This document shows positions 45,644-54,438 of a stretch of DNA of 64,000 nt, one piece after another. A model generated the notes under the pieces. It ran no database searches and had not been told where the DNA came from. It saw only the letters and a program-made list of their open reading frames with translations. Made by a program: the position numbers and the translations under genes. Position 1 is the first letter of the stretch; each line of letters starts with the position of its first letter. Source of the stretch: Paenibacillus barcinonensis (GTDB lineage: Bacteria; Bacillota; Bacilli; Paenibacillales; Paenibacillaceae); the NCBI RefSeq assembly GCF_003217495.1, contig NZ_QJSW01000011.1, positions 1-64,000 on the forward strand, in the 5' to 3' direction.

Positions 45644-45823
45644 TTAATGAACCAGCTTACTCAAAGCATTGGCCGTATCCTCGTGCAACACCTGGATGCC
45701 AAACCGTTCTTCCATCTCTACATTCAGAAACCAGTATTCCCGCTCGGTGACGTACCATCGCCATATACCCTGAAAACAAACAAAAGCAATTGTGTTCTTA
45801 GCATACACAGGTTCTGTCTTCAT
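45644..45823 (-). CDS. Small aromatic-rich protein of unknown function
   Basis: A 59-residue protein starting at 45823, where TTAGGAGG is well placed; the frame itself opens further upstream inside the GNAT gene. It is rich in aromatic residues (VCFQGIWRWYVTEREYWFLN) and ends in VLHEDTANALSKLVH. It follows the GNAT stop by 26 bases. I do not recognise it. Confidence 0.6.
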   Translation of the reverse strand: MKTEPVYAKNTIAFVCFQGIWRWYVTEREYWFLNVEMEERFGIQVLHEDTANALSKLVH

Positions 45824-45849
45824 GGTCACACCTCCTAACACAGGCTCTG

Positions 45850-46341
45850 TCATTGCTCTATCCCACCCAGCCTTAGATCGAGCTCCCATCGCTCCTCCGT
45901 CATTTCCTGACCGGATAATATTTGCGTTCGAATCTCTTTGACTTCAAACCCGTACAATTCATATAAATTTCTTGCACCGTACAGCGATGAATTGGTCCAC
46001 AATAAAATAGAACGATATCCCTGCTGAGTCGCATACGCAATCACGTGCTCAATAAGCCTCCTGCCCCAGCCCGCACCTCGGGCTTCAGGTTCAAGCAGAA
46101 ACCAGCGTAGCTGAGCAGTGGTGTCGTTTACTCGTGTCAGTCCTATCGACCCATATGTTCTATGGTTCAGCTCCACAATCCACAACATTTCTTTTGTGTA
46201 ATCTCCCTTATCAGCAAAGGTCTGTACCGCACTAGAGATAAAGGCAGCAAAGCTATCATCATAATTATACTCGTCCCGATAAATACGGATATGCGCTTCA
46301 ATGACATATTGCAGGTCTTTTTGTATGAAAGTACGGATCAT
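45850..46341 (-). CDS. GNAT-family N-acetyltransferase
   Basis: A 163-residue acetyltransferase with core AQLRWFLLEPEARGAGWGRR (acetyl-CoA loop RGAGWG) and C-terminal LWTNSSLYGARNLYELYGF. An AGGGGG site precedes the ATG. It resembles MarR-associated GNATs that act on small amines, but no substrate can be named. Confidence 0.88.
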   Translation of the reverse strand: MIRTFIQKDLQYVIEAHIRIYRDEYNYDDSFAAFISSAVQTFADKGDYTKEMLWIVELNHRTYGSIGLTRVNDTTAQLRWFLLEPEARGAGWGRRLIEHVIAYATQQGYRSILLWTNSSLYGARNLYELYGFEVKEIRTQILSGQEMTEERWELDLRLGGIEQ

Positions 46342-46534
46342 GACTGCTTTTCCCCCTATTTCATCAACCTATTCAGCAGTTTCTCCGCTTGACCGCTCAC
46401 TGCACCAGATCATCCGGGACCTCTCTTCACTCCGGCGGATGATATGCTGCTCCATGTTAACCACAACTTCCGCCATGCCGGACAACAGCAGAGGGAGAAC
46501 AGGCAGTAGAAGATACACTTCAGTAGGTTTCAAA

Positions 46535-47098
46535 TCACGCCCTACTCTGCTTCGGTTCTGAGCTCCCGCTGTAAACATACGTCATATGCGCCTCATCGTA
46601 TCCTTGCCCGGCTACCTCCAGCGCATTGCGCTCGATCCCGTACACCTCAAATCCATGCCGCTCATATAACCTTCTTGCAGCAGCATTCGTGGTAACCACA
46701 CTCAGATTAATCTGTTTGAGATGTTCCAGATGTCTGCCCCGTTCCAGCACTTCCGATAATAAAAGAGATGCCAGCCCCTCCCCCCGATAATTCGGTGCCA
46801 CATAGACACCCCAGATGAAGCCTTTATGTCTGAGCTTGAGGCCGTATTCCCTTTTAAATCCCATAATGCCTGCAAGTGTACCGTCAGGTGTAAAAGCTCC
46901 TAGGATATAGTCATCAGGCTCGTTATGTATGCGATCTTGCACTTCACTCATAGATAGCTGCCTGGATAATTCATATGATGCGCCAAAAGCTTCGGGATGC
47001 ATCTTCAGCGCTTTGAGCCGCAAAGGCCAATATAAATCGGATTCGTCCCTTAGGATGTTGCGCAGGATGTAACCATCTTGTTCAGCATTTGTACTCAT
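46535..47098 (-). CDS. GNAT-family N-acetyltransferase
   Basis: A 187-residue acetyltransferase. The core is GFIWGVYVAPNYRGEGLASL with acetyl-CoA loop RGEGLA, and the C-terminus shows TTNAAARRLYERHGFEVYG. Its start overlaps the stop of the DJ-1 gene by four bases, so the two are translationally coupled. The 190 bases downstream (46342-46534) hold no supported gene. Confidence 0.9.
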   Translation of the reverse strand: MSTNAEQDGYILRNILRDESDLYWPLRLKALKMHPEAFGASYELSRQLSMSEVQDRIHNEPDDYILGAFTPDGTLAGIMGFKREYGLKLRHKGFIWGVYVAPNYRGEGLASLLLSEVLERGRHLEHLKQINLSVVTTNAAARRLYERHGFEVYGIERNALEVAGQGYDEAHMTYVYSGSSEPKQSRA

Positions 47099-47676
47099 CC
47101 TTCATCCACTCCCTGCACGTCATACGGATAATCAATTTGCATTTTGACATGGGCTGCCGCATCCTGCCCGGCTAACAGACCAACAATGTACACCCCCAGA
47201 TCAATCGAAGTGGCTACTCCCCCGGCGGTAATAACTTGACCATCTTTGACAATCCGCTTGGGTACAACTTCAGCAACATATGGCTCTAGCAGATCATAAG
47301 CGTAGGGATGCGTTGTCGCTCGTTTACCTGTTAAAAATCCGGCGGCTCCCAGCAATAAAGAGCCTGTGCACACCGATACCTTCACGGGTATCGGTTCAGC
47401 CTGTCTCAGCCACCCGACAAAAGCCTCATCATATCTGAGCTTACGTGTTCCCATACCTCCAGGGATAAAAAGCAGATCATACTCCGCCAGATCAGGCTTC
47501 ACCCGATCCACCTTCAACGTCAGACCGGATTCATCCGTAACCTGATCCGTCATCGCACAGGTGTCCCATGTCGTTCCCTTAGTTTGTTCGTAGCCATTAA
47601 GTCGGTTAACCACGTCATAAAACCCGGCAAAATCGAGAAATGTCAGACCATCAAACAAAATAAATGCCATTTTCAC
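47095..47676 (-). CDS. DJ-1/PfpI-family protein
   Basis: A 193-residue protein of the glutamine-amidotransferase-like DJ-1/PfpI superfamily. The conserved acid and nucleophile are in LLFIPGGMGTRKL and VSVCTGSLLLGAAG, with a downstream THPYAYDLL. Members include glyoxalases, isonitrile hydratase and regulators. It begins with GTG after GGGGG. It precedes and overlaps a GNAT gene. Confidence 0.88.
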   Translation of the reverse strand: MKMAFILFDGLTFLDFAGFYDVVNRLNGYEQTKGTTWDTCAMTDQVTDESGLTLKVDRVKPDLAEYDLLFIPGGMGTRKLRYDEAFVGWLRQAEPIPVKVSVCTGSLLLGAAGFLTGKRATTHPYAYDLLEPYVAEVVPKRIVKDGQVITAGGVATSIDLGVYIVGLLAGQDAAAHVKMQIDYPYDVQGVDEG

Positions 47677-47804
47677 CTGAACGCCCCCAAGGTTAAGTTG
47701 TTATATGTCTGGTTAACTATGTTTCTAGTTGTGATTCTCGTTGTCTTTCCGATTACGGTCTCGTTCCAAAGCCTCCCGTACATCACATGTTTGCTCACCT
47801 TCGG

Positions 47805-48779
47805 CTATTGAAGTCCACGCGCAATGAGCCGCTCCAGCCACTTCCATGGAAGCAGTGCCTTGCCGATAATCAGTAGTCGCGAGCCCTTGCCCAGCGCATA
47901 CCGCAGTCTTGGAGCACGCATCCCGGTGATCCGCGCGATCAGATCAGCGACCTCCTGCGGGTCAGGTGCCGTCTCACTCGCTTGTCTGGAATACCGCAGG
48001 ACTGCGTCCAGCTTATGCTTGTAAGGTGAATCTTCATGCCGATGAATATCACCAAGACCTTTATTCCAGATAGGTGTACGATACGCCCCTGGTTCCACCA
48101 GCACCACCCGGATACCGAAGGAGGACATCTCATGGCGCAGACTTTCCGTGAATCCTTCCACGGCAAACTTCGAAGCAGCATAAGGCGCATACCCCGGAAA
48201 ACCCGACAAACCACTCACACTCGAAAGATTAATAATCAGTCCACTCTGCTGTTTGCGCATCAGAGGCAGGACGGTACGTGTGACGTCAATAAGTCCAAAC
48301 AGATTTGTCTCCATCTGCCGCCGCCAGTCCTCCATCGCCACCTCCTCAATGAACCCGCCCACCGCAAAACCTGCATTATTCACCAGCACGTCAATACGTC
48401 CATATTGCTGCATTACAGTATCCACAGCAGTCTGGACTGATTCTGCATCCGTCACATCGAGTTGAACATAATGGAGACGGTCGGTAAGCCCCGCTTTCTC
48501 TGCCCGGTCAGACAATTCACCCTTGCGGCTCAGATCACGCATCGTAGCTACAACGTGGTATCCTTGCTTCGCCAGCGTGATCGCCGTCAACATACCGAAG
48601 CCGCTGGATGTGCCTGTAATTAACGCTACTGGATGCTGTTGTCCGTAATTATGTGCTCTTTTTGCTGGTAGTCCGATGGTTTGCCCGGACTCCGTTGCCT
48701 TGCTGTCCGTTGTCTTATCTATGCCATCCGCGTTGTTTGGCAGGGAATCCTCTCCTATTTTATAGGCCCATGCGGTCAT
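47805..48779 (-). CDS. Short-chain dehydrogenase/reductase
   Basis: A 324-residue NAD(P)-dependent oxidoreductase. The Rossmann motif is ALITGTSSGFG (about 52-62), with LVNNAG and the catalytic YAASKFAVEG (Tyr/Lys) preceded by a Ser in NLSSVSG. About 50 residues before the domain are polar and unusual for a classical SDR. The C-terminus (LLIIGKALLPWKWLERLIAR) is hydrophobic. It lies 35 bases after the adenylate-forming enzyme and may be the last gene of that cluster. Confidence 0.88.
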   Translation of the reverse strand: MTAWAYKIGEDSLPNNADGIDKTTDSKATESGQTIGLPAKRAHNYGQQHPVALITGTSSGFGMLTAITLAKQGYHVVATMRDLSRKGELSDRAEKAGLTDRLHYVQLDVTDAESVQTAVDTVMQQYGRIDVLVNNAGFAVGGFIEEVAMEDWRRQMETNLFGLIDVTRTVLPLMRKQQSGLIINLSSVSGLSGFPGYAPYAASKFAVEGFTESLRHEMSSFGIRVVLVEPGAYRTPIWNKGLGDIHRHEDSPYKHKLDAVLRYSRQASETAPDPQEVADLIARITGMRAPRLRYALGKGSRLLIIGKALLPWKWLERLIARGLQ

Positions 48780-48814
48780 ATTATCACCAACTCCCCAATG
48801 TATTCCTTCAACGG

Positions 48815-50128
48815 TTAATCCACACGTCTCTCCACCCGCCGCAGCTTAGTGACTCCGGCCTCAAATGTGTACGGCACAAAGTCTACCTCTGGCGGCATAC
48901 ATTGCATTCGCTCAGCTAATATATTCAATTCTTGCATCACAGCGACCTGCACCTGCTCAGCTTCTTCGCCAACCTGCAACGATACTTCAAGCCTTCCGCT
49001 ACCATGCTGTACTACGCGATAGTGCTCAATCAACGGCGAAGCCGCAATCACCGCACGACTGATAAAATCAGGAAAGACCGTAACCGCCCTACCTCCATGT
49101 TGATGTGTAAAATAAAGCGTATCATCACAGCGACCTTCGATCCGCTCAATGGCAGTAAACAACGAACCACAGGCGCACGGCTCTGCCGCCTCGGTCAAGA
49201 TATCATTCAGCCGATATCGGATAATCGGCTGTGACGTTCTGGAGAAATCTGTAATCACAGGCACAAACCGCCGGGTGGCAGGATCGAGGTACTCTTTTTC
49301 AATATGCACAATGTCTTCATTCAGATGTAACGTACCCTGCTCACACGTCGCACCCAGAAAGCCCTCTGTACACTGGTATACCTGATGAATCGTCTGCCGG
49401 AAGACACGCTCCAGCACGTTGCGATCCAGAGGGTCCAGCACCTCGGCAACGGAGATGATTTTGTCCGGTACATGAGTCAAGCGGCCTTGCACATAAGCAT
49501 CAGCCAGCATGCGAAGCATGGAGGGCGGTGCCACCCACACGGTACCCCGGTATTGCTGCAAACGTTCAACAAGCACATCCACTTGCTCCAGCAGATCAAA
49601 ATATTGAAATTGCAGCTTGCCTCGCTTCACAGATTCATACAGCTTACTATTTGCACGCAGGAAAAAAGCAATTTTGGCCGGCTTCCACAGTCCTCCTGGC
49701 AGCAGTTTGGCCAGAACCGTGCCCGTCCAAGCATCCTGCTCCCGATCACTTACCAGAAATATGCCCCGGTTGCCGGATGTGCCCGAGGATAACCCTACGG
49801 TTATTCCTTGAATGGAAGACTGCTTGAAATCACGAGTATGCTCACTCTCTCCTGCAAGAATTAACGCCTCTTCCTTCGAAATCCCTACGGTATTAAGCGT
49901 ATCAAAATGCTGCATCATAATGGGCTTGTCAATCTGTGGAAATCGTCTCCACTCTGATGAACTTATGCCGCTCCACCATGTTTGATAAAAAGGAGATTGC
50001 ACCCGAACACGCTCTACATGCCGTTTGATTCGGCGTTCCTGCCAGCGTTCAAGCTGCGCTCGTGTACTCCATCTGCGCAGGCCTCGTGCAAGTGCATAAT
50101 GAGCTACAATGCGAAAGGCATTGCTCAT
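48815..50128 (-). CDS. CapK/F390-synthetase-type adenylate-forming enzyme
   Basis: A 437-residue member of the AMP-forming superfamily closest to phenylacetate-CoA ligase, CapK and coenzyme F390 synthetase. The P-loop-like GLSSGTSGNRGIFLVS binds ATP, and CTEGFLGATC and IIRYRLNDIL are the later core motifs. It should activate a carboxylate as an acyl-adenylate; CoA, amine or hydroxyl acceptors are possible. The start at 50128 overlaps the MBL gene stop by four bases. It matches what I recall as the TIGR02304 putative adenylate-forming clade. Confidence 0.85.
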   Translation of the reverse strand: MSNAFRIVAHYALARGLRRWSTRAQLERWQERRIKRHVERVRVQSPFYQTWWSGISSSEWRRFPQIDKPIMMQHFDTLNTVGISKEEALILAGESEHTRDFKQSSIQGITVGLSSGTSGNRGIFLVSDREQDAWTGTVLAKLLPGGLWKPAKIAFFLRANSKLYESVKRGKLQFQYFDLLEQVDVLVERLQQYRGTVWVAPPSMLRMLADAYVQGRLTHVPDKIISVAEVLDPLDRNVLERVFRQTIHQVYQCTEGFLGATCEQGTLHLNEDIVHIEKEYLDPATRRFVPVITDFSRTSQPIIRYRLNDILTEAAEPCACGSLFTAIERIEGRCDDTLYFTHQHGGRAVTVFPDFISRAVIAASPLIEHYRVVQHGSGRLEVSLQVGEEAEQVQVAVMQELNILAERMQCMPPEVDFVPYTFEAGVTKLRRVERRVD

Positions 50129-51039
50129 AGAACTGTGCCTCCTGCGCCCCATTCGCTTAGCACCTCCTGGCAGTGACTTGGCACAATCCGCAGCGAAGGA
50201 AACTGCTGATGCAGCTGAATCAGCTTGTCAAAGTTCCGCCTGTATTCCTGCCGATCGGACATAATAATGCCCGCAAGGGCATGCGGTCTGCGCTGTTCAC
50301 GAAAAGCCCGGCTCGACCACACCGCATCTGCACACAGAAAATATTCATGCTGCTCTGTACGCAGCAAAATTCCCATCATGCCCGCAGCATGACCCGATAC
50401 ATCTACACCTAACAGACTGCCATCCCCGAAAATATCGTATACCTCATCCCAAGGGAATACTGGCGGTGAAGCTGCTTCTGTTCCTGTCCCTCCAGTTGTG
50501 TCGACTCCTGCACCTCGGGTCATGTCAGGCCACCGTTTGGGCTGTCCCGTCAGCGGAAGAGACCGCCAGATAAAATCATCCGGCAGCAAGCCAGCCAGAA
50601 ATCCGGCCTTTACCGCCGCAATCGGACCAAGCGAGCGGACTGCATCATAAGACTTAGGCAAATAAATAAACTGCGCTTCCGGGAAATCCCGCGCGCCTGC
50701 GATATGATCCCCGTGAAAATGCGAAAGAATGACATAACGAATGTCTGCCGCACACAGCCCGATTCGTTTTAGAAAATGAACCGCACTGTCCTCCTCCTGA
50801 TACACAACAGGGGTGATATAACGATACAGTGCATTAGGCAGCCGGGCAGTCTCATCGAAAAAACGGGAGCTATAGCCTGTATCCAGCAGCATCGCGCCAT
50901 GTACCGGGTGAATGATACAGGCAAAGCCTGCGGGAAACCGCACGGGCCTGATGCTCCCCCCCTTCAGCGTGAGCACCTCGGGATGTGTACAATACCCCGC
51001 CGCGCCCAAATATAACTCGACTGGAGCTGAAGTCAGCAT
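50125..51039 (-). CDS. Metallo-beta-lactamase-fold hydrolase, lactonase-like
   Basis: A 304-residue metallohydrolase. The metal site is ILSHFHGDHIAGARDF (HxHxDH), followed by DVSGHAAGMMG for the third ligand and YFLCADAV for the bridging acid. The layout is like N-acyl-homoserine lactonase AiiA. An insertion rich in Gly and Thr (MTRGAGVDTTGGTGTEA) sits mid-protein. The start at 51039 overlaps the reductase gene by seven bases. Confidence 0.88.
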   Translation of the reverse strand: MLTSAPVELYLGAAGYCTHPEVLTLKGGSIRPVRFPAGFACIIHPVHGAMLLDTGYSSRFFDETARLPNALYRYITPVVYQEEDSAVHFLKRIGLCAADIRYVILSHFHGDHIAGARDFPEAQFIYLPKSYDAVRSLGPIAAVKAGFLAGLLPDDFIWRSLPLTGQPKRWPDMTRGAGVDTTGGTGTEAASPPVFPWDEVYDIFGDGSLLGVDVSGHAAGMMGILLRTEQHEYFLCADAVWSSRAFREQRRPHALAGIIMSDRQEYRRNFDKLIQLHQQFPSLRIVPSHCQEVLSEWGAGGTVL

Positions 51040-52028
51040 GATGTATCCCTCCACCAATCTGCAAATTGCTGTAAACCTGTCTCAATAGACACCCGAGGTA
51101 TGTACCCCAGCTGTTCTTTTGCATCTCTAATGCATAATGTCTGCGGCACACTCAAGGACCCAACCGTGTATCTGGTGAGTGAAGGCTCACCCAGAGCGGG
51201 TACGAACCGATGCACCCCTTCCAGCAAAGCAGCGACCCCGTAGGCCGCCTTGTATGGAATATGCAAATGCCTCAGTGGCATATCCAGCATGTCAAACAGC
51301 CTGCTCACCAGTTCGGCAAAAGGACGCGGGTCTCCATTGGATATGTTGTAGGCTCTCCCGAGCGCATCTGCCGGAGCACTTTGGCATAATAACAAGGCGT
51401 CTACAACATTATCCACACATGTCAGGTCAATAAGTGCCTGTCCACCATCAATCATCGGTACTCCACGTTTGTTATTCGCTGCCACAATACGCGGAAACAA
51501 CGTCTGGTCATACGGGCCAAAGATAGCCCGTGGACGAATCATAATCGACGGCAAGCCTTGAAGATGTGCATCCATAATTATCTGTTCAGCCAGATATTTG
51601 GTAGCCGCATAGTGATTGGCTGGTCTGGTCGGCAGCGGATCATGTTCATGAACCTCATAACGCGGCATGAAGTTAAAATACAGACTTGGCGTCGATACAT
51701 GCACGAAACGCTGCACTTGACTGCGCAGGGCCGCATTAATCAAATTCCGCGTTCCCTGAACGTTACTGCTGAAAAAGTCCCTATACTTCCCCCATGGCGA
51801 CGACAACGCCGCACAGTGAAATATAACCTCCTGACCTGTACAGACTTCATCTACGATCTGCTGGTCCCTTATATCTCCCTTATGAAAACGAACTCCTGCC
51901 GCAACTAAAGCATCACCCGTCGCTTGCTGACGCCCCAGCCCCGTCACGTCCCAGCCGTCCTCGGCAAGCCGAACAGCCAGATGTCTGCCCAGACAGCCCG
52001 TAGCTCCCGTTACCAATGCTCTCTTCAT
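51033..52028 (-). CDS. NAD-dependent epimerase/3-beta-HSD-type reductase (OleD-like)
   Basis: A 331-residue extended SDR. The N-terminus is ALVTGATGCLGRHLA; the catalytic tyrosine and lysine are in NHYAATKYLAEQI, with VHVSTPSLYF before it and MIRPRAIFGPYDQ after. The likeness is to 3-beta-hydroxysteroid dehydrogenase/OleD-type enzymes that reduce beta-keto acids. The start overlaps the ATP-grasp stop by four bases. Confidence 0.87.
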   Translation of the reverse strand: MKRALVTGATGCLGRHLAVRLAEDGWDVTGLGRQQATGDALVAAGVRFHKGDIRDQQIVDEVCTGQEVIFHCAALSSPWGKYRDFFSSNVQGTRNLINAALRSQVQRFVHVSTPSLYFNFMPRYEVHEHDPLPTRPANHYAATKYLAEQIIMDAHLQGLPSIMIRPRAIFGPYDQTLFPRIVAANNKRGVPMIDGGQALIDLTCVDNVVDALLLCQSAPADALGRAYNISNGDPRPFAELVSRLFDMLDMPLRHLHIPYKAAYGVAALLEGVHRFVPALGEPSLTRYTVGSLSVPQTLCIRDAKEQLGYIPRVSIETGLQQFADWWRDTSC

Positions 52029-53251
52029 TGTTGTTCACCGTTCCATTCTATGTCATGGGTCAACGCCTCGGTCAGTGTGATCCGCAACGAGCGCGCATTA
52101 CGCCAAGCTGCCAGCACCACTGCAATCTGTTCGAAGAAGGGCCGCGTATCCTGCTGTGCATACACCACATCTCTTGAACCACGCCAGGCCGTCATCCATT
52201 CCCGCAGGTTCACTCTGCGGCTGATCTGCCGGATGCCACATCCGAGCATGGGTAGTGCAAGCATCGCTTTAACAGGCGACTCGGGAATAACCTCTTTCTT
52301 TTCGCTCAAGAGCCTCTCTGGTTCAAGCAGAGCACGCACCAAGCCATCGCCCGGATGAAACAGATGAATGCCGCTGGTCGCTCTCGGATTACACTCTATC
52401 GCGTACAGTTGGCCCTCCATATCTTCAATAAAGTCAAAACCGATCTGTCCGGTAAAAGTTATCTCCTGCACAAACTGTTTGACCCACGCATAAGCACCTG
52501 TATGATCCACCTGCTCAAAAGAAACGCTGGCGCCTACGTCACCTGTACGAAACTTGCTCTCGTAGGTGGCATGAGCAACCAATCGCCCTTCATGCACGAC
52601 ACTATATGTGCACAGTCCTCGCCCATGAATGTACTGCTGTGCTACCCAAGGAGAAACTGGAGATACCCATTCTTCTACTGGCAGATCATATGGCTCGTGT
52701 GTTGGCATGCGCACTTTGGCTGCAAAACGGGAATACACCGGCTTCCATACCCACTCCCCTGACCTGTCCAGAACATGCTGAATGTTCAGACGTTCCTGCG
52801 AACTTTGGATCAGGTAGGTATCTGGAACAGACAGCCCCATAGACTTCGCAAGCTGAATAAAATCATACTTATGATGCAGGACGTGTAGCTGCTCCGGGCT
52901 GGATACCAGAACACGGCAATGTTGTCTTAAACGATCAGCACGCTGAGCCACATAAAAAACTTCCTCACACATCGGAATAAGCAGATCAATCTGCCAGGTC
53001 TGCACCCACGTCTCCAGTGCAGACAGGTAGGCCTCGGTCTGATGGCGCGGCGATGGAACAAGAGCACACTGCTCCACCGCGCTGGATGCTCTGCAGAGAT
53101 GCCGTTCCACGCTCTCGGCAACATACACCTGATGACCCGACCTCTGCAGCATACGTGCCAGATCCAGTGTCACCGGAGCCCTGCCCCCAGTAAGCAGCAC
53201 CCTGCCAGGTGTAAGTGACGGATTCTGATGCTCTATTGATCTAGTAGTCAA
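52025..53251 (-). CDS. ATP-grasp ligase
   Basis: A 408-residue protein of the carbamoyl-phosphate-synthase-like ATP-grasp fold. The N-terminal pre-grasp domain starts VLLTGGRAPVTLDLARML; ATP-binding segments include VWKPVYSRFAAKV, and the metal site is YAIECNPRATSGIHLF. Such enzymes join a carboxylate, via an acyl phosphate, to an amine or thiol. The C-terminal 90 residues do not match the core. It overlaps the condensing-enzyme stop by 11 bases and the next gene by four. Confidence 0.87.
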   Translation of the reverse strand: MTTRSIEHQNPSLTPGRVLLTGGRAPVTLDLARMLQRSGHQVYVAESVERHLCRASSAVEQCALVPSPRHQTEAYLSALETWVQTWQIDLLIPMCEEVFYVAQRADRLRQHCRVLVSSPEQLHVLHHKYDFIQLAKSMGLSVPDTYLIQSSQERLNIQHVLDRSGEWVWKPVYSRFAAKVRMPTHEPYDLPVEEWVSPVSPWVAQQYIHGRGLCTYSVVHEGRLVAHATYESKFRTGDVGASVSFEQVDHTGAYAWVKQFVQEITFTGQIGFDFIEDMEGQLYAIECNPRATSGIHLFHPGDGLVRALLEPERLLSEKKEVIPESPVKAMLALPMLGCGIRQISRRVNLREWMTAWRGSRDVVYAQQDTRPFFEQIAVVLAAWRNARSLRITLTEALTHDIEWNGEQQ

Positions 53252-54242
53252 GGATAAGTCCTCCCAGAGATAACCCCGCGGCTGTTCCGATCATGAGTAC
53301 ACGATCACCGCGCTGGATACGCTGCTGGCGAATCGCCTCATGTAAGCCCATCGGAATGGAAGCGGCAATGGTATTGCCATGACCTCGTGTAATATCCATG
53401 AACCGATCCTCAGGAATGCCCAGCTTCTTACGAATCAAACGCATGGCCATGGCACTGCCCTGATGCGGTATAACCATCTGGAAATCCTTCATCTGATTCC
53501 CGGAGGCACGAAGCATTTCATCCATGAAACCCGGCAACAGCTTGGACGCCATACGGAAAATCGCCTGCCCATCCATATGAAAGAGGTAAGGTGCTGACTG
53601 CTCGTCATTATATTTAACAGCGTGTTGCCTTGTACCTCCACCTGCAATTTCTGATAAACGTGCTCCACGGCTGAAGGTGCGCAGTGACGCGTGCACAATC
53701 CTTGAACCTGAATCTTCCGTTGCACGCTCGATGATCACGGCAGCCGCTCCATCTCCAAACAAAGCGGCACTTTCCGGCTCTTTCCAGTTCAATCCGACCG
53801 AGGCAATCTCGGTAGCTACGAGCAGAACACGTCGGTAACGTCCTGCATCCACCATATAAGAGATGACATCCAGTCCATTCAGGAAGCTCAGACAGGTCGC
53901 ATCCATATCAAATGCAGGCACACCCGAGTCCTCCTGTCCCATCGCCTGCTGGATAAAGACTGCTGTACTTGGGAGCGGCTGTTCCTTCGTACCGCTTGTA
54001 CATACCAGACAATCCATCTCTTCAAAGGATAATCCCGCATCTGCAAGAGCAGCTTCTGCGGCCCTTGCCCCCATATAAGAAGATGTCTCCTCTTCCGAGG
54101 CATAGTAACGATATCCTACACCTGTCGCTTTGCTGACCCAGCCTGCCGGGACATGGAGACGCTCATCCAGTTCCTCATCAGTTACTTTCATCTGAGGCAG
54201 GTATTTCCCCGTACCTGCAATTCTTACTCTTCTAAGCTGCAT
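53241..54242 (-). CDS. KAS III/OleA-like condensing enzyme
   Basis: A 333-residue thiolase-fold ketosynthase. The catalytic triad is complete: Cys at about 117 in DMDATCLSF, His at about 260 in MVIPHQGSAM, and Asn at about 290 in GHGNTIAASIPMG. The frame opens at 54281, but the start at 54242 (MQLRRVRIAGTGKYLP) has AGAGG upstream. It could be a FabH paralogue, but its position in a coupled operon with reductase, ATP-grasp and adenylation genes points to secondary metabolism. It heads that operon. Confidence 0.92.
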   Translation of the reverse strand: MQLRRVRIAGTGKYLPQMKVTDEELDERLHVPAGWVSKATGVGYRYYASEEETSSYMGARAAEAALADAGLSFEEMDCLVCTSGTKEQPLPSTAVFIQQAMGQEDSGVPAFDMDATCLSFLNGLDVISYMVDAGRYRRVLLVATEIASVGLNWKEPESAALFGDGAAAVIIERATEDSGSRIVHASLRTFSRGARLSEIAGGGTRQHAVKYNDEQSAPYLFHMDGQAIFRMASKLLPGFMDEMLRASGNQMKDFQMVIPHQGSAMAMRLIRKKLGIPEDRFMDITRGHGNTIAASIPMGLHEAIRQQRIQRGDRVLMIGTAAGLSLGGLILDY

Positions 54243-54285
54243 ATGCCCAACCTCTTCTCTGTCGTCAATCATCACAATCAACAGA

Positions 54286-54305
54286 AGGGCAGATTGCTCT
54301 GCCCT
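54286..54305 (-). repeat. Hairpin in the leader of the condensing-enzyme operon
   Basis: AGGGCA (54286-54291) and TGCCCT (54300-54305) form a six-base stem with an eight-base loop, about 45 bases before the start codon. There is no T-run, so it is not a clear terminator. Confidence 0.4.
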
Positions 54306-54438
54306 CCCGGTACTACATAAACAACCGTCATCCCCTCACGCTGGTACGGTTCTGAACGATGCCGCTGCGTAGCCCTTTGGATTTACCTGTGTTAGTTGTC
54401 TTTAAAAGAACGAGTGCTTGTATTTTGTTGCACACACA

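Noticed and set aside
46369..46578. 69-codon frame between two GNAT genes
   Set aside because: It overlaps the 3' end of the GNAT gene at 46535 and has no ribosome-binding site at any internal ATG.
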